Shown here: piece by piece, positions 53,720-55,060 of the stretch | Layout of the letters: each line of letters begins with the position of its first letter | Position numbering within the stretch: position 1 is the stretch's first letter | From: Pholiota molesta | Taxonomy: Eukaryota; Basidiomycota; Agaricomycetes; Agaricales; Strophariaceae | Reading direction: 5' to 3' | Assembly (NCBI GenBank): GCA_014925825.1 | Contig: JACGCK010000269.1 | Coordinates: 1 to 55,060 of the forward strand | DNA length: 55,060 bases | Notes under the pieces: generated by a model | What the model was told of the DNA's origin: nothing | Seen by the model: only the letters and a program-made list of their open reading frames with translations | Database searches by the model: none | Translations under genes and position numbers: made by a program

Positions 53720-55060
53720 ATATATGTATAACTTGAATTAAGACCTACCACTATAGATGGATCGTCCGTGCCCCGTCGTGCACTATGCGAGGAAATCACA
53801 AAAGCTTCGTGGTATACTGATGCCGTGTTGACACAAACGGACTTCGGTGATTGTGTCAAGGCCAGGCTGATATCGAGGTGTGTAGTTACTCTCTTAACAC
53901 TCGAAATATATAGAACTTTGGTTGACATCAATTCCCTGTAGGCGTTGGTTCATAATCTTTTGGTTCAGGAGGACATGATCTTCAATAGCACAAAACAAGT
54001 GTTCTTGGATATGAGAACAATCTTGGGTCTTCAGCCTGTAACGAGTGCTCCAACACTTGTTTCTAAGGAATCTGTGCCTTTAACCGGGAAGGCCTGGGCC
54101 AGACTATATCAGTTGAATTTGTACTACCGTTTGTTGGATCGAATCTGGCTGTACAATTCGCCACAAACATTCAACATTGTAAACCACGCAAAAACGCTGG
54201 AGAACAGTTCGTTCAAGGTGTGTGCGCTTCGAATTCTAATAAAATATCTTACATATCTTCCGGGTAGCCCTGGCAAATTATCGAAAATCTACAACAGTTC
54301 TTGAAAGAAAAGCTGCCTTTAGAAGCCAAGTCAACCAGAACGTATGGACCCAGGTTGCTAGGAAGTGGATTACTCCAACAATTGAAGGATCTTGCATTGC
54401 TCGGACAATCAGGGAATGTCGCCAAAATACACCACAATATCTTGATGGCGGCTCTGAGTATTAACGTGCTTTCAGAAGTAAAGAAGCTCGACGATCCGAT
54501 GCAAGATGCTACAGAACTAGAACACGAGCAGGAAAGCATTGTAGAAATCATATCGCATGCACAGTAAGTATTATAATGTTAAGTGTACGCTTTGCATTGA
54601 ATTGAGTTTACCGAATAGTCTCACGCGGGGCGAGGGAGATATCCTTCGCAACATGTTTGAGTGTGAAGCAGACGGAAAGGCCTCCCGTGTTGCAATTCAC
54701 CGAACGTTGCATATCGCGATGGGAATATCTCCTCTTTTCTTAATGGCGCCCTATAAATTAGACCGGCAACGATGGTCAATTGCCGACATATACAAGGTTC
54801 CAGCTTGTCGTATTCTTCGGATATAATGATACTTATCTGATTTGTTAGGAGTCGCAACAATTGGGCAACTGGCGTTCACCACTATTAGTGAGAATGGAGA
54901 AGACAGTATTGGAAAATGTGTTTGGTGTGGCAAATGGTTCGTTGGATGCGTCTCAGGCATTTACGGCCATAATTCAAAGCCTCCCTTGGACTGAGATTAA
55001 CGATATGCTTGCCGATGACCCTACAAATACAAGATTCCGACGCAGTACGCATATTCGTTT
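53720..55060 (+). CDS. Unknown multi-exon gene, runs off the window
   Basis: Exons supported by frame are 53942-54217, 54268-54563, 54619-54796 and 54849 to the window end. An upstream open stretch near 53735-53877 (TTIDGSSVPRRALCEEITKA) is probably coding, but its splice to 53942 could not be matched in phase. Blocks are LVQEDMIFNSTKQVFLDMRT, KAWARLYQLNLYYRLLDRIW, PWQIIENLQQFLKEKLPLEA, GNVAKIHHNILMAALSINV, EADGKASRVAIHRTLHIAMG and LVRMEKTVLENVFGVANGS. It looks mostly alpha-helical and soluble. I do not recognise a family. Confidence 0.6.

Overview
The window looks like a chromosome segment of a basidiomycete fungus, most probably an Agaricomycete. Genes are cut into many exons by introns of about 50 bases with GT...AG ends. 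The recognisable families (kinase-like proteins with HRDxxxxN, Ohr/OsmC, Rse1/SF3B3, Spt5, TET/JBP-type dioxygenase-like, Helitron and hAT elements) fit that lineage. No rRNA, tRNA or CRISPR was seen. It is a repeat-rich accessory region: about half the gene-like material is decayed or duplicated.

Layout. 0.2-4.7 kb: a broken Helitron Rep/helicase with a GC-rich hairpin cluster behind it. 5-13.8 kb: a decayed APH-like kinase, an apparently intact membrane-anchored kinase-like gene, a decayed second kinase, an intact mitochondrial Ohr/OsmC peroxiredoxin, a frameshifted wax-synthase-like gene, an inverted Rse1 fragment and a new 65-residue five-exon gene. 14-19.4 kb: a partial second copy of the same block, with an intact kinase paralogue and relics of the others. 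19.4-22.2 and 27.9-30.9 kb: two copies of a segment carrying the 5' half of an RSE1 pseudogene, separated by about 5.7 kb of gene-poor repeats.

31-49 kb is the most interesting part. It holds a nucleotidyltransferase-like gene, a complete 3,946-bp hAT transposon with an intact ten-exon transposase and a perfect 8-bp target duplication, a conserved unknown gene, a 14-exon AT-hook gene, and a 17-exon gene of about 1,567 codons. That last protein has an HxD...H dioxygenase-like domain near its N terminus, a lysine-rich tail, a run of tandemly duplicated Asp/Ser-rich exons and a 600-residue C-terminal region I do not recognise. One of its repeat exons is split by a 1,201-bp hAT-type MITE with its own 8-bp target duplication. 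Two small hairpin repeats of one family lie in opposite orientation on either side of this block. 49-55 kb: an Spt5-like NGN/KOW gene, a hydrolase relic, a 100-bp satellite and an unknown gene running off the end.

Exon models were built by hand. Their main support is that reading frame is kept across every proposed junction. Family names rest on motif recognition without database searches.
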